From Sulfitobacter sp. W027 (lineage in GTDB: Bacteria; Pseudomonadota; Alphaproteobacteria; Rhodobacterales; Rhodobacteraceae): DNA of 64,000 nt. The stretch's first letter is position 1; each line of letters starts with the position of its first letter. Shown here piece by piece: positions 37,120-49,397 of the stretch. A model generated the notes under the pieces. It ran no database searches and was not told the DNA's origin. It worked only from the letters and a program-made list of their open reading frames with translations. Location of the stretch: contig NZ_CP083564.1 of the NCBI RefSeq assembly GCF_025143985.1, forward strand, positions 1,427,501 to 1,491,500, written 5' to 3'. The translations under genes and the position numbers were made by a program.

Positions 37120-37787
37120 ACTTCATCGAATATGCAGACCGCGAAATGCTGGTCATGAATGTCGCCAACAAACTGGCGGGCAAATTGAAATCGGCGCTAT
37201 CGGGCAATGACCGCGTGTCATTTGCCGTGCCGGGTGGGTCTACCCCCGGGCCGATCTTCGAGATGCTCAGCGCCACCGATCTCGATTGGGACCGTGTAGA
37301 TGTTCTGCTGACTGACGAACGCTGGGTTGATGAGCATGACCCGCTGTCAAATGCGCGTCTGGTGCGCGAGCATTTGCTGAACGACCGTGCTGCCGCCGCG
37401 CGGTTCATTCCCTACTTCCGGCCCGGCCTCTCGCCGGGGGAAGGGGCCGAGGCCGTGGCTCCCAGTCTGGCGAGCCACATGCCGATTTCTGTCATGCTCT
37501 TGGGGATGGGCGATGACATGCATACCGCTTCGCTCTTTCCCGGCGATCCGAGTCTGCGGGATGCGCTGGCCTCTGACGCGCCGCTTTTGTGCCCCGTCTA
37601 TCCCGAGGGTCAGCCGACTGCGCGTGTTACCCTGCCAGCCCATGCGTTGGATGGGGCATTGAACAAACATCTCGTGATCTTTGGCGATGAGAAACGCGCC
37701 GCCTTGGAGCGGGCGCAGGGGCTTTCCCCCGATGAGGCACCCATTGCGGCAGTGCTTAATGAAACCGAAGTCTACTGGGCGGCATGA
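37116..37787 (+). CDS. pgl: 6-phosphogluconolactonase
   Basis: A 223-residue enzyme of the NagB/DevB fold that hydrolyses 6-phosphogluconolactone. Recognisable elements are [14 protein letters not shown] near residue 35, [16 protein letters not shown], and the later [16 protein letters not shown]. The ATG at 37116 overlaps the zwf stop (ATGA) and has AAAGG upstream, so it is preferred to an upstream in-frame start. Its own stop overlaps the pgi start in the same way. This gives tight coupling of three consecutive enzymes. Confidence 0.95.
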   Translation: MNFIEYADREMLVMNVANKLAGKLKSALSGNDRVSFAVPGGSTPGPIFEMLSATDLDWDRVDVLLTDERWVDEHDPLSNARLVREHLLNDRAAAARFIPYFRPGLSPGEGAEAVAPSLASHMPISVMLLGMGDDMHTASLFPGDPSLRDALASDAPLLCPVYPEGQPTARVTLPAHALDGALNKHLVIFGDEKRAALERAQGLSPDEAPIAAVLNETEVYWAA

Positions 37788-39376
37788 TGAAGATTTGGCA
37801 AGACCTCGAAGAACGGCAAGCTGCGGTGGCTGACCGGAAGATAACTTCGCTTTTCGACGATCCTAAACGCGCTGAGGAATTTTCGCTGCGCACACAGTAC
37901 ATGCTGTTGGATTACGCCAAGACGAATATCGACACTGAGATCCGAGCGGCGCTGCTGAAACTGGTGGAGAGCGCCAATGTCACAGAGCGCCGCGATGCGA
38001 TGTTCGCGGGTGCACCAATCAATGAGACCGAAGGCCGCGCGGTCTTGCACACCGCTTTGCGCAATCTTGATGGCGGAGCGATCGAAGTGGCGGGCGAAGA
38101 TGTTATGCCGCAGGTACGCGACACGCTCGCGCGGATGCGCAGCTTTGCCGATCAGGTGCGCGCCAGCGGCATCACGGATGTGGTGAATATCGGCATTGGC
38201 GGCTCTGACCTTGGCCCTGCCATGGCGACCCGCGCGCTGACGCCCTATCACGATGGGCCGCGCTGCCATTTTGTCTCCAACGTCGATGGCGCGCATATCG
38301 CAGACACGCTGCGCGGGTTGGATGCCAAGACGACTTTGGTGATCGTCGCCTCCAAGACCTTTACCACCATCGAGACCATGACCAATGCGCGTACGGCGCG
38401 GGCGTGGATGCAAGATCATGGCGGCGATCCGGCCACGCAATTCGCGGCCCTCAGCACCGCCGAGGATAAGACCGCTGAGTTTGGCATCGATTCCGCGCAG
38501 GTCTTCGGGTTCGAGGATTGGGTCGGCGGGCGCTATTCCGTTTGGGGGCCGATTGGCCTGTCGTTGATGATCGCCATTGGCCCCAAGGCCTTTTACAGTT
38601 TCCTGCGCGGCGCGCAGGAGATGGACCGGCATTTCCGCGCCGCCGATGCGGCGGAGAACATGCCGATGTTGCTGGCGCTTGTGGGCATCTGGCACAACCA
38701 AATTTGTGGCCATGCCACCCGCGCGGTGCTGCCCTATGATCAACGGCTTGAGATGCTGCCCGACTACCTGCAACAGCTTGAGATGGAATCGAACGGCAAG
38801 GGCGTGCAGATGGACGGCTCTGACAGCCCGCGCCACACCGGTCCGGTGGTCTGGGGGGCGGCGGGCACCAATGGCCAACACGCTTTCTATCAGTTGATCC
38901 ACCAAGGCACCCGTGTGATCCCGTGCGAGTTTCTGGTCGCGGCCAAGGGGCATGAGCCGGAATTGCAGCATCACCATGACCTGCTGATCGCCAATTGCCT
39001 CGCTCAATCCGAAGCGCTGATGCGCGGGCGGTCTTTGGACGAAGCGCGGGCGATCATGCGCGATGCCGGGCTGTCGGGCGATGAGCTTGAGCGCCAAGCG
39101 CGCCATCGTGTTTTCCCCGGCAACCGGCCCTCAACCACGCTGGCTTATGAAACACTTGATCCTTTCACGCTCGGCCAGATCATCGCGCTTTATGAACACC
39201 GCGTCTTTGTCGAAGGGGTGATCCTCGGCATCAACTCGTTCGATCAATGGGGCGTGGAACTTGGCAAGGAACTGGCCAAATCACTCCAGCCGCTGGTCGA
39301 AGGAGAGGTTTCTCCCGAGGGCAAGGATGGCTCTACCGCCGGGTTAATCGGCTATATCCACCAGCATCGCGGCTAG
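37784..39376 (+). CDS. pgi: Glucose-6-phosphate isomerase
   Basis: A 530-residue isomerase interconverting glucose 6-phosphate and fructose 6-phosphate. Its presence in this operon allows fructose 6-phosphate to be recycled into the Entner-Doudoroff pathway. Signatures seen are [14 protein letters not shown], the PGI motif [16 protein letters not shown], and the late [18 protein letters not shown]. The catalytic His region is [15 protein letters not shown]. The ATG at 37784 overlaps the pgl stop; the ATG at 37787 is an equally possible start. Confidence 0.96.
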   Translation: MMKIWQDLEERQAAVADRKITSLFDDPKRAEEFSLRTQYMLLDYAKTNIDTEIRAALLKLVESANVTERRDAMFAGAPINETEGRAVLHTALRNLDGGAIEVAGEDVMPQVRDTLARMRSFADQVRASGITDVVNIGIGGSDLGPAMATRALTPYHDGPRCHFVSNVDGAHIADTLRGLDAKTTLVIVASKTFTTIETMTNARTARAWMQDHGGDPATQFAALSTAEDKTAEFGIDSAQVFGFEDWVGGRYSVWGPIGLSLMIAIGPKAFYSFLRGAQEMDRHFRAADAAENMPMLLALVGIWHNQICGHATRAVLPYDQRLEMLPDYLQQLEMESNGKGVQMDGSDSPRHTGPVVWGAAGTNGQHAFYQLIHQGTRVIPCEFLVAAKGHEPELQHHHDLLIANCLAQSEALMRGRSLDEARAIMRDAGLSGDELERQARHRVFPGNRPSTTLAYETLDPFTLGQIIALYEHRVFVEGVILGINSFDQWGVELGKELAKSLQPLVEGEVSPEGKDGSTAGLIGYIHQHRG

Positions 39377-39403
39377 GGACTACATCCAAAATTGATTGAA
39401 AAA

Positions 39404-39430
39404 CCGCGCAGGCGAACCCCGCCTGCGCGG
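39404..39430. terminator. Perfect 11-bp hairpin after the zwf-pgl-pgi operon
   Basis: CCGCGCAGGCG and its exact complement enclose the loop AACCC. No T-run follows on the plus strand, but an A-run precedes it, so the classical terminator reading is on the minus strand. It probably still ends or stabilises the operon message. Confidence 0.6.
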
Positions 39431-39537
39431 GCCATTCTGCTGCCTATCGTTGCCGATTTCGACTTGCCGGAGGGGAAGGCTTGCAACTGCCCTGACCTTT
39501 GGACAGTCTCGACGCAAATGATTGGAGGATCCCCATT

Positions 39538-41166
<1,629 letters not shown>

Positions 41167-41173
41167 TGTAAGT

Positions 41174-41203
41174 CGCCCCGGTCCGATCTGGGCCGGGGCG
41201 TTT
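41174..41203 (+). terminator. Hairpin terminator after the acyl-CoA ligase
   Basis: CGCCCCGG and CCGGGGCG form an 8-bp stem with an 11-base loop, followed by TTT. It lies between convergent genes. Confidence 0.7.
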
Positions 41204-41217
41204 ACCTGAATTATACG

Positions 41218-43362
41218 TCAAGCCGAGCGACGCATCTCGCTGTCGGCCAAGGGCCGGGGCAAGGTCAGCCGGAACGTGCTGCCGATACCAACTTGGCTTT
41301 CCAACGACAGCCCGCCACCGTGGAGGGTCGCCAATTGCTCAGCAATCGCCAGCCCCAGACCCAAGCCGCCATTTTCCCGTGACATTGATCCGTCAACCTG
41401 CTGAAACCGCAGGAAAACCCGCTCAAGGTTTTCCTCAGAGATGCCACAGCCCGTGTCGGTCACGGAAAAGGTGATCTCTTCGGCGTCCTGATACATCTTA
41501 AGGTGGATATTGCCGCTGCGGGTGAATTTGATCGCGTTGGAAATAAGGTTGTAAAGGATCTGCCGCAGGCGGACGGGGTCGGCATTGGCAGTGGCCGTGC
41601 CATTGTCTTCGTAGGTGAGCGTCAGCCCCTTGGCCTCGGCATCCGGACGCAGGTCATCGGCAACGGAGCGGGCGATGTCACTGGCCTCAACCTCTTGCAA
41701 TTCCAACTCCATTTTGCCGCGGGCCACTTTGGTCCAATCCAGCAGGTCTTCAACAAGTCGCAGCATATGTTTGGACGATCCCGCAATGCCGCCCGCTTGG
41801 TCCGAGACGAAGTTTTGGAATTCATCCACGCTGTTGCGGATGTCTGGCATAGCATTGGGGCTGTTGGTCAAAGCTGTCTGCAAACGCCGCGCCTGAGGCA
41901 ATTTCTCGGCATGCTGCAAGAAGGTCGCCCGGCCCGAGATCACGGTAAGCGGGGTGCGCAACTCATGGCTGACGTTGTTGAGGAACTCGGTCTTTTCGCG
42001 GTCTGCCGACTTGGCCGCATCCAGCGCGCGTTTCTCGGTGGTCACATCGGTCCAGATGCCAACGGTATAGCCATGCGGCGTGCGGGACTCCGTGACCTTG
42101 AGCCAGAAGTTGTCAGAAACTTCCAAATTGAACGCCCCGGTCGGATTACGGAAACGGGCGAGACGTTTGGCGATCCAATCCTCACGCTCCTCTACATTTT
42201 CCGGATGCTGGTGACGCGCCACCCAATGGCGCAGTAATTCTTCGATGGTTTTGCCGGGCACCAGAAGGTCTGCAATCTCGGGGTGATACTCAAGGAACTT
42301 GCGGTTCACGGTGACCAGACGTTCTTTTTCGTCGAAGGCGATGAAACCCTCTTGAATTGAGCCGATGCCTTCCGCCAAAAGCGCATGCGCCTCCTGCTTT
42401 TTCAAAGTTACCCGGCGGAAGGCCCAGAGACCCGCCATCAAGGCAATCGTCGCAACCAGCGCAAAAGCAACGAGATAGGGGCTTTGCGGGGCATAGGGGG
42501 GCAGGCCGTTGACGGGGCTTGCGGTGGCCTCCCACGTCTTACCCAAAAGCTCAAACCGGGTGCGGACCGGTGCGCCAATGTCTATCGCCTCGGGCTCAAG
42601 CTCGGTCGGCAAGACACCTGTCGGGAAGGCGCGGAGGCTATAGGTGTAATCTGCGGCCTGATGCGGGTTTTGATGCGGTTCAAATAGCCGGTCGGGCTGG
42701 AACACGATCGACATCACACCCCAAAAACGCGGCGCGCCAAGCCCGATGGGACGCTCAAAAACCGGATAGTGCATGATGTAGCCCTTGCCACCTTGGACAA
42801 GATCAAGCGGGCCTTCGATGGTCGGGCTTTGGCGGCGGTAGGCATTGGCGACCCCGGACAGCTGCGCCGGGATGTTTTTGTATTCAAGGCCAATGATTTC
42901 CCCATTCGGGGATTTGGGGTAGCTCTGCGTAATCTTCAGATCGGGGGCGAGGGCAAAGGCCTGAATGCCCGGGTTCCGGTCGCGCAACTCTTTGACCAGC
43001 AATTCGATTTTCTTGTCTTTGAAGGATTCACCCGAGAGCAAGATGTTCTCGATGTTTTTGGTCACCAGAATGGTTTCTTGAAACTGGTGCTGCACTTGAT
43101 TGCTGACTTCATGCAGCGCTTGGCGCGCATCCTGACGGATGCTGGCGATATGTTGCTCGTAATCGAGTTTGACAATCGAATAGCTGATGCCGGCGACGCA
43201 GCACAGCACAATGAAATTGACGATAATATACGCCTTCGATGTCGCGTAGTCCCGAAACGTGTTTGCCACGCTTTTATCCTTTGCCTCGGGCGCATCTGAC
43301 ATCGTTGGGCCAGCTGCGCGTAAGTTGCTTCCCTGTTGGGCGCTACCTTTAGGGGGAATCAT
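41218..43362 (-). CDS. CHASE-PAS sensor histidine kinase
   Basis: A 714-residue membrane kinase. One helix near residues 43-65, a periplasmic CHASE domain (about 70-290) and a second helix near 300-320 come first. A PAS-like domain (GIGSIQEGFIAFDEKERLVTVN) follows, then a HisKA dimerisation helix with His466 in SHELRTPLTV. HATPase_c completes it, with N box NLISNAIKFT, G1 DTGCGI and G2 GGLGLGLAI. CHASE domains bind small extracellular ligands. No response regulator is adjacent, so the partner is unknown. The ATG at 43302 is an alternative start. Confidence 0.9.
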   Translation of the reverse strand: MIPPKGSAQQGSNLRAAGPTMSDAPEAKDKSVANTFRDYATSKAYIIVNFIVLCCVAGISYSIVKLDYEQHIASIRQDARQALHEVSNQVQHQFQETILVTKNIENILLSGESFKDKKIELLVKELRDRNPGIQAFALAPDLKITQSYPKSPNGEIIGLEYKNIPAQLSGVANAYRRQSPTIEGPLDLVQGGKGYIMHYPVFERPIGLGAPRFWGVMSIVFQPDRLFEPHQNPHQAADYTYSLRAFPTGVLPTELEPEAIDIGAPVRTRFELLGKTWEATASPVNGLPPYAPQSPYLVAFALVATIALMAGLWAFRRVTLKKQEAHALLAEGIGSIQEGFIAFDEKERLVTVNRKFLEYHPEIADLLVPGKTIEELLRHWVARHQHPENVEEREDWIAKRLARFRNPTGAFNLEVSDNFWLKVTESRTPHGYTVGIWTDVTTEKRALDAAKSADREKTEFLNNVSHELRTPLTVISGRATFLQHAEKLPQARRLQTALTNSPNAMPDIRNSVDEFQNFVSDQAGGIAGSSKHMLRLVEDLLDWTKVARGKMELELQEVEASDIARSVADDLRPDAEAKGLTLTYEDNGTATANADPVRLRQILYNLISNAIKFTRSGNIHLKMYQDAEEITFSVTDTGCGISEENLERVFLRFQQVDGSMSRENGGLGLGLAIAEQLATLHGGGLSLESQVGIGSTFRLTLPRPLADSEMRRSA

Positions 43363-43380
43363 GGCAAAATTCGGACATCA

Positions 43381-43417
43381 GTAGGCTTTTCATGTGGGTG
43401 ACCTAAGGGAAGCCTAC
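43381..43417. repeat. Long inverted repeat between tRNA-Gly and the kinase gene
   Basis: GTAGGCTT and AAGCCTAC (8 bp, perfect) are 21 bases apart. It lies 50 bases past the tRNA 3' end and just upstream of the kinase start. It may end the tRNA transcript or regulate the kinase; no T-run is present. Confidence 0.45.
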
Positions 43418-43466
43418 GCGCAACCAAGTGCTGATCCGTCGCTTATGCGGGGGCAGCAATCTAGCG

Positions 43467-43540
43467 TGGAGCGGGTAACGAGAATCGAACTCGTAACTAA
43501 AGCTTGGGAAGCTGCCGTGATACCTTTTCACCATACCCGC
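43467..43540 (-). tRNA. tRNA-Gly (anticodon CCC)
   Basis: A 74-nt cloverleaf with encoded CCA. The acceptor GCGGGTA pairs with TACCCGC. The D stem is GTGA/TCAC, and the anticodon loop is TTCCCAA with anticodon CCC. The T arm is ACGAG-TTCGATT-CTCGT. The anticodon stem GCAGC/GCTTT has one C-T mismatch and a terminal G-T wobble. It reads GGG codons. Confidence 0.92.
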
Positions 43541-43581
43541 GCGCTGAGGTTGAGATAATCGGCGCGCAGGAGAAGGTCAAG

Positions 43582-44427
43582 TCAGGGTTTGGTGGCGGTG
43601 ACGAAATTGATCTCTGCCGGCAGGCGCAGGGAACCGTTCTGCGCATAGGGGGCGAGGGCGTCGGCGATGGTCTGGCGCAACTCTGCTACCTGTGCTGGGC
43701 TGGCCTCAAAATGGGTGATCGCGCCGCTGGCCGGGCCGATATCGCACATCTTTTGGGCAAGGTCGTCGACCGAGCCTGCGGGGGTGAGGTCAAGCGCAGT
43801 CACCTCGCAGGTGATATCGGCAAAGCCCGCCTCCGACAGGATTGCCTTGACGCGTTCGGGATCGCGGAAAGCGAAGGGGCCGGGTGCGTCGGGGTCGCTC
43901 TTCGGCATGGCACCGATAGTGGTGCGGGCCGCGCGGGCAGGCAGGGTGAAGAAAGGGTTTTCTGGGATTTGCCCCCAAGCAGCAAAGCTAAGCCGCGCGC
44001 CGGGGCTCAGTTGCGCTGCCATTCTGGTGAAACTGAGAACAGGGTCGGCAAAGAACATCACCCCGAAGCGCGAGATCAGGCGGTCGTAAGGTGGATCAAG
44101 TTCAAGCGTCGTCGCGTCGCCGTGGTGAAAGGCGACATCGGGCAGGTCGGCGGCACGCTGGCGCGCGAGATTGAGCAGCGGTTCCGATACGTCAACGCCC
44201 AGCACCGCACCCGTCTCACCCACCGTTTGCGCGGCAGCAAGGCAAGCCGCGCCCGCGCCGCAACCGATATCAAGCACGCGCAAACCGGAGCTCAGATCGC
44301 CCCGCGCCAGCACACCGTCGAGCACCGGCTGCATGAGAATGTCCAACTCGGCCTGCCGCGCGGCCCATCTGTGGCCCACCGCACTGCTCCAGAATTCGAC
44401 TTGATCGCTGTTGTCTTGCCCGCTCAT
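43582..44427 (-). CDS. Class I SAM-dependent methyltransferase
   Basis: A 281-residue methyltransferase with the SAM-binding motif I VLDIGCGAGAACLAAA. The acidic residue that contacts the ribose lies in VLGVDVSEPLL (motif II), and a motif III-like GDATTLEL follows. It resembles the UbiE/Methyltransf_11/25 group acting on small molecules; the substrate is unknown. The ATG at 44427 overlaps the stop of the RamA-like gene by one base (TGATG), with AAAGG upstream. A GTG at 44430 is also possible. The coupling hints at a shared process with that protein. Confidence 0.85.
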   Translation of the reverse strand: MSGQDNSDQVEFWSSAVGHRWAARQAELDILMQPVLDGVLARGDLSSGLRVLDIGCGAGAACLAAAQTVGETGAVLGVDVSEPLLNLARQRAADLPDVAFHHGDATTLELDPPYDRLISRFGVMFFADPVLSFTRMAAQLSPGARLSFAAWGQIPENPFFTLPARAARTTIGAMPKSDPDAPGPFAFRDPERVKAILSEAGFADITCEVTALDLTPAGSVDDLAQKMCDIGPASGAITHFEASPAQVAELRQTIADALAPYAQNGSLRLPAEINFVTATKP

Positions 44428-46487
44428 CACGTAGCCTTTCTTCTGCGACGGCGTCCGCCGCGCTCGCCTGCGGCACCGCCTGTGCCGCCGCCGCCGGTGT
44501 TGAAGGTCACGTTCGGCAGAGCGACGAGGCTGTTGAGGATGGGGAAGGGCTCCACCGCGTTGGGAATGGCAGAGGCATTGACGAAATGCTCTTGGAAGCG
44601 CGGTTCGACAGCGGTTTCGATCTTGTGGATGGCGCGCACCGTGGCCTCAATCTCTGCCCGGGCGTCGGTGTTGAGCAGGGCAATCCGCGCCCCGGTGCCT
44701 GCCGCATTGCCCGCGCTGGTGACCTTTTCAAGCGGCGCGTCAGGGATCATACCCAGCACCATCGCATGTTTCGGACTGATATGCGCGCCAAAGGCACCAG
44801 CCAGCACCACACGGTCCACCTTATCGACGCCGAATTTGTCCATCAGCAGGCGCGCGCCGGAATAAAGCGCGGCCTTGGCCATTTGGATTTCACGGATATC
44901 GCGGTTTGTGACGGTGATCTTGGGCCCGCCCTTTTCGGTGCCGTCGTAGACTAGATAGCTGTTGGTGCGCCCATCGGCGAATACCGAGGGTGAGCCGGTC
45001 TGCTCTGCACTACCAATCAAGCCGGGCGCGTCGACGATGCCGTGAATGCGCATTTCCGCGACCATCTCGATGATTCCAGAGCCGCAGATGCCGGTGATCC
45101 CGGTGCTGGCCACGGCCTCCTCAAAGCCCTCTTCGTCGGACCACAGATCACAGCCGATGACCTTGAAACGGGCGACTTTGGTCTCGGGGTCAATCTCAAC
45201 CCGTTCAATCGCGCCGGGGGCCGCGCGTTGACCGGAACTGATCTGCGCACCCTCAAAGGCGGGCCCGGTGGGCGAGGAACAGGCGAGCACCTTTTCTTTG
45301 TTCCCTAGCAGAATTTCCGCGTTGGTGCCTACGTCGACCACAAGCATCAGATCGTCAGACTTTTCTGGCGCCTCAGAAAGGGCGACGGCGGCGGCATCCG
45401 CGCCCACATGGCCTGCGATACAGGGCAGCAGATAAACGCGGGCAGAGGGGTGGATATTCAGGTCCAGATCCACGGCCCGCAGACGCAGCGCACCCGAGGT
45501 CGCCAGCGCGAAGGGTGCTTGGCCCAACTCAAAGGGGTCAATGCCCAGCAGCAGGTGGTGCATCACCGGGTTGCAGACAAAAACCGCATCAACGATCAGG
45601 TCCGGCGCGACATTCCCTTCGGCAGCAATCTGGGCGAAAAGCGCGTTCATCCCCTCGCGCACCGCGCGGGTCATCTCCTGCGCGCCTTCGGGGTTCATCA
45701 TCGAATAGCTAACACGGCTCATCAGGTCTTCGCCAAAGCGAATCTGCGGGTTCATCACGCCAGAGGAGGCCACAACCTCCCCAGTTTGCAGGTCGCACAG
45801 ATGCGCCGCGATGGTGGTAGAGCCAAGGTCGACCGCCAGCCCGTAGACCGTGCCCTCGTAATACCCCGGCCAGATGTTCATGATCCGGGCAGCGTTCTCA
45901 TGATCGCCTAGGTGCACGGCGACTGTCACCTTCCACGCGCCCTTGCGCAGGACCGGCTGCATCATCTGGAGGATGTGCAGATCGGCGGTGACTTTCTCAA
46001 GTTCCCATTGCTCGGCCAGCGCGGTGCGCAGCCGCTCCAGATCCCCTGAGGGTTCATGCATGTCGGGCTCTGTCACCTCAACGTAGAAGAGTTTGACCGA
46101 TGGGTTCAGCACGATCTCCCGCGCCTCGGCGCGTTTGCGCACGACCTGTTTGTGCACCTGGCTCTCTGGCGGCACGTCAATCACCACGTCGCCCTGCACC
46201 GTGGCCTGACAGCCCAGACGGCGGCCTTCTTTCAGGCCGCGTTTCTCGTCATAGCGCTCTTCCACCGCGTTCCATTCGCTCAGCGCATCGGGCGCGACGG
46301 TGACGCCGTGTTTGGAGAACTGACCATAGCCCGGCGAGACCTGACATTTCGAACAGATGCCGCGGCCACCACAGACCGAGTCCAAATCAACGCCCAACTG
46401 CCGTGCGGCGGTAAGCACCGGTGTGCCTTTAGGAAAGCGCCCTCTCTTGCCGGAGGGCGTGAAAATCACGAGGGGATCACTGCTCAT
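44427..46487 (-). CDS. RamA-like corrinoid-protein reductive activator (2Fe-2S ferredoxin + ASKHA domain)
   Basis: A 686-residue protein. Residues about 5-100 form a 2Fe-2S ferredoxin domain with Cys39, Cys45, Cys48 and Cys93 (CGGRGICSKC...GC). A middle linker domain and a large C-terminal ASKHA ATPase domain follow (GLAVDLGSTTIAAHL phosphate motif; VVDVGTNAEILLG). It ends in a Gly-rich and then Arg-rich tail. Such proteins use ATP to reduce inactive Co(II) corrinoids back to Co(I). In Roseobacter bacteria a protein of this type is reported to reactivate the split B12-dependent methionine synthase; this is from memory. The assignment to that partner is inference. Confidence 0.85.
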   Translation of the reverse strand: MSSDPLVIFTPSGKRGRFPKGTPVLTAARQLGVDLDSVCGGRGICSKCQVSPGYGQFSKHGVTVAPDALSEWNAVEERYDEKRGLKEGRRLGCQATVQGDVVIDVPPESQVHKQVVRKRAEAREIVLNPSVKLFYVEVTEPDMHEPSGDLERLRTALAEQWELEKVTADLHILQMMQPVLRKGAWKVTVAVHLGDHENAARIMNIWPGYYEGTVYGLAVDLGSTTIAAHLCDLQTGEVVASSGVMNPQIRFGEDLMSRVSYSMMNPEGAQEMTRAVREGMNALFAQIAAEGNVAPDLIVDAVFVCNPVMHHLLLGIDPFELGQAPFALATSGALRLRAVDLDLNIHPSARVYLLPCIAGHVGADAAAVALSEAPEKSDDLMLVVDVGTNAEILLGNKEKVLACSSPTGPAFEGAQISSGQRAAPGAIERVEIDPETKVARFKVIGCDLWSDEEGFEEAVASTGITGICGSGIIEMVAEMRIHGIVDAPGLIGSAEQTGSPSVFADGRTNSYLVYDGTEKGGPKITVTNRDIREIQMAKAALYSGARLLMDKFGVDKVDRVVLAGAFGAHISPKHAMVLGMIPDAPLEKVTSAGNAAGTGARIALLNTDARAEIEATVRAIHKIETAVEPRFQEHFVNASAIPNAVEPFPILNSLVALPNVTFNTGGGGTGGAAGERGGRRRRRKAT

Positions 46488-46677
46488 CGGGGCCGTCCTT
46501 TACTTCTTTGCGCCACCATAGCGTTCCGCGCGGCGGGGGAAAGATGCGGGGCGGCAATTCGTGCAGCGCGCGCGTCATTCTTGCCTTGCGGCTTACGCCG
46601 GGGAATAGGTCTTTCCAATCCGGGTCATCCGTGAAATAGGAAACCGCCAAATGAACCCATCCAGACCGAGGTGTTAA
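46488..46677. other. 190-base divergent region between the RamA-like gene and guaB
   Basis: No gene or riboswitch is recognised. It must hold both promoters. GAGGTG just before 46678 is the guaB ribosome site, and AAAGGA precedes the RamA-like start on the other strand. No clear palindrome is seen. Confidence 0.4.
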
Positions 46678-48126
<1,449 letters not shown>

Positions 48127-48137
48127 CCCATAAAAGC

Positions 48138-48158
48138 AACGGCCCAAGGGCCGTTCTT
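48138..48158 (+). terminator. guaB hairpin terminator
   Basis: AACGGCCC and GGGCCGTT flank an AA; the effective loop is CAAG. CTTTG follows. It is short but GC-rich and lies 11 bases after the guaB stop. Confidence 0.65.
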
Positions 48159-48175
48159 TGTACAAGGAAGATGCC

Positions 48176-49336
48176 ATGACCCCGGGCGCGCGCGTATCGG
48201 CTGCGATTGAAGTTTTAGACGCGATTGCCGGGGGGCTGGCCGCCGAACAGGCGCTGACCCGATGGGCGCGGCAAAGCCGATTTGCAGGCTCCAAAGACCG
48301 TGCCGCCGTGCGGGACCATGTCTTTGATGTGCTGCGCCAGAAGCGGACGGCGGCATATTTCGGCAGGGGGGAGACGGGCCGCGCGTTGATGATTGGTGTG
48401 TTGCACGGGCAGGGTGCCGACCTTGATGCGCTTTTCACCGGTGACGGCCACGCGCCCGCGCCGCTAAGTGTTGAGGAACGCACGTTCCCTGACGCTCCCG
48501 AAGATCGCGCCACAAGGCTAAACCTACCCGACTGGCTGCTGCCTCTCTTCGATGCGGCGCTCGGCGAAAAGGCGGATGTCGCGGCCATCGCGCTTCAAGA
48601 GCGGGGGCCGATCTGTCTGCGGGTCAACACAGCACGGATCAAGGTATCCGCCGCGCAGGAGATTTTGGCTGAAGACGGCGTTCAAACCCACTCAAATCCG
48701 CTCGCCGATGCGGCGTTGATGGTGACCGAAGGCACGCGCCGTATCAGAAATTCACGCGCCTTTATAGAGGGTTACGTGGAGTTGCAGGATGCTGCGAGCC
48801 AAGCGGTCGTCGCCGCTTTGCCTCAGGGCGGTCGGGTCCTCGACTACTGCGCCGGGGGCGGTGGCAAAGCTTTGGCTCTGGCAATGGACCTCTCGCGCCA
48901 AATCACCGCCCATGATATTGATCCTCGCCGGATGAGCGACCTTCCCCCTCGCGCCGAACGCGCAGGCGTCGAAATTTCCATGGCCGATACTGAGCAGGCC
49001 AAGGCGGGCAGCCCTTACGACCTCGTTCTATGCGACGCGCCCTGTTCAGGGTCCGGAGCATGGCGGCGCGCGGCGGAGGGAAAGTGGACCCTTACTGCCG
49101 ATCGCTTGACCGAGTTAACCACGATCCAAGACCAAATTCTTGATACTGCGGCATCACTTACGGCATCTCAGGGTGTCTTGGCCTATGCCACATGCTCGCT
49201 TTTTCGCGAAGAGAATGAGGCGCGCGTCGAAGCCTTTTTGATCCGCCATCCTGAGTGGAAAGTCATACGAATGGACCGCCATGATGTCACCTCCGATGGG
49301 GATGGCTTCTTTTCAGCACAGTTGACGCGCGAGTAG
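48176..49336 (+). CDS. RsmB/NOP2-family 16S rRNA cytosine-C5 methyltransferase
   Basis: A 386-residue protein. Residues about 1-120 resemble the NusB-like N-terminal region of RsmB in diverged form. The C-terminal methyltransferase has VLDYCAGGGGKALALA as motif I, CDAPCSGSGAWRR with the TCP-like catalytic region (motif IV), and YATCSLFREEN with the second catalytic Cys (motif VI). The enzyme would methylate C967 of 16S rRNA or a related site. The ATG at 48176 has AAGGA upstream. The N-terminal part is weakly conserved, so RsmB versus another NOL1/NOP2 member is unsettled. Confidence 0.87.
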   Translation: MTPGARVSAAIEVLDAIAGGLAAEQALTRWARQSRFAGSKDRAAVRDHVFDVLRQKRTAAYFGRGETGRALMIGVLHGQGADLDALFTGDGHAPAPLSVEERTFPDAPEDRATRLNLPDWLLPLFDAALGEKADVAAIALQERGPICLRVNTARIKVSAAQEILAEDGVQTHSNPLADAALMVTEGTRRIRNSRAFIEGYVELQDAASQAVVAALPQGGRVLDYCAGGGGKALALAMDLSRQITAHDIDPRRMSDLPPRAERAGVEISMADTEQAKAGSPYDLVLCDAPCSGSGAWRRAAEGKWTLTADRLTELTTIQDQILDTAASLTASQGVLAYATCSLFREENEARVEAFLIRHPEWKVIRMDRHDVTSDGDGFFSAQLTRE

Positions 49337-49370
49337 TTTTCCCCATAATCAACCAATACGTGCAAATCGT

Positions 49371-49397
49371 CAGAGGTTAAATCCTGCTTAACCTCTG
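49371..49397. promoter_or_regulatory. CtrA-type site within a large inverted repeat upstream of cckA
   Basis: CAGAGGTTAA-ATCCTGC-TTAACCTCTG is a perfect 10-7-10 repeat whose core is TTAA-N7-TTAA, the full CtrA site (49377-49391). An outer ACGTGC/GCACGT pair (49358-49363, 49400-49405) encloses it. A GANTC methylation site lies at 49417-49421. Confidence 0.65.

Noticed and set aside
37772..39106. A 444-codon open frame antisense to pgi
   Set aside because: pgi is certain on the other strand, and the antisense product is His/Arg/Gln-rich without motifs.
46488..46677. A purine or cobalamin riboswitch upstream of guaB or the RamA-like gene
   Set aside because: No conserved riboswitch core (such as a B12 box) or convincing multi-stem fold could be read on either strand.
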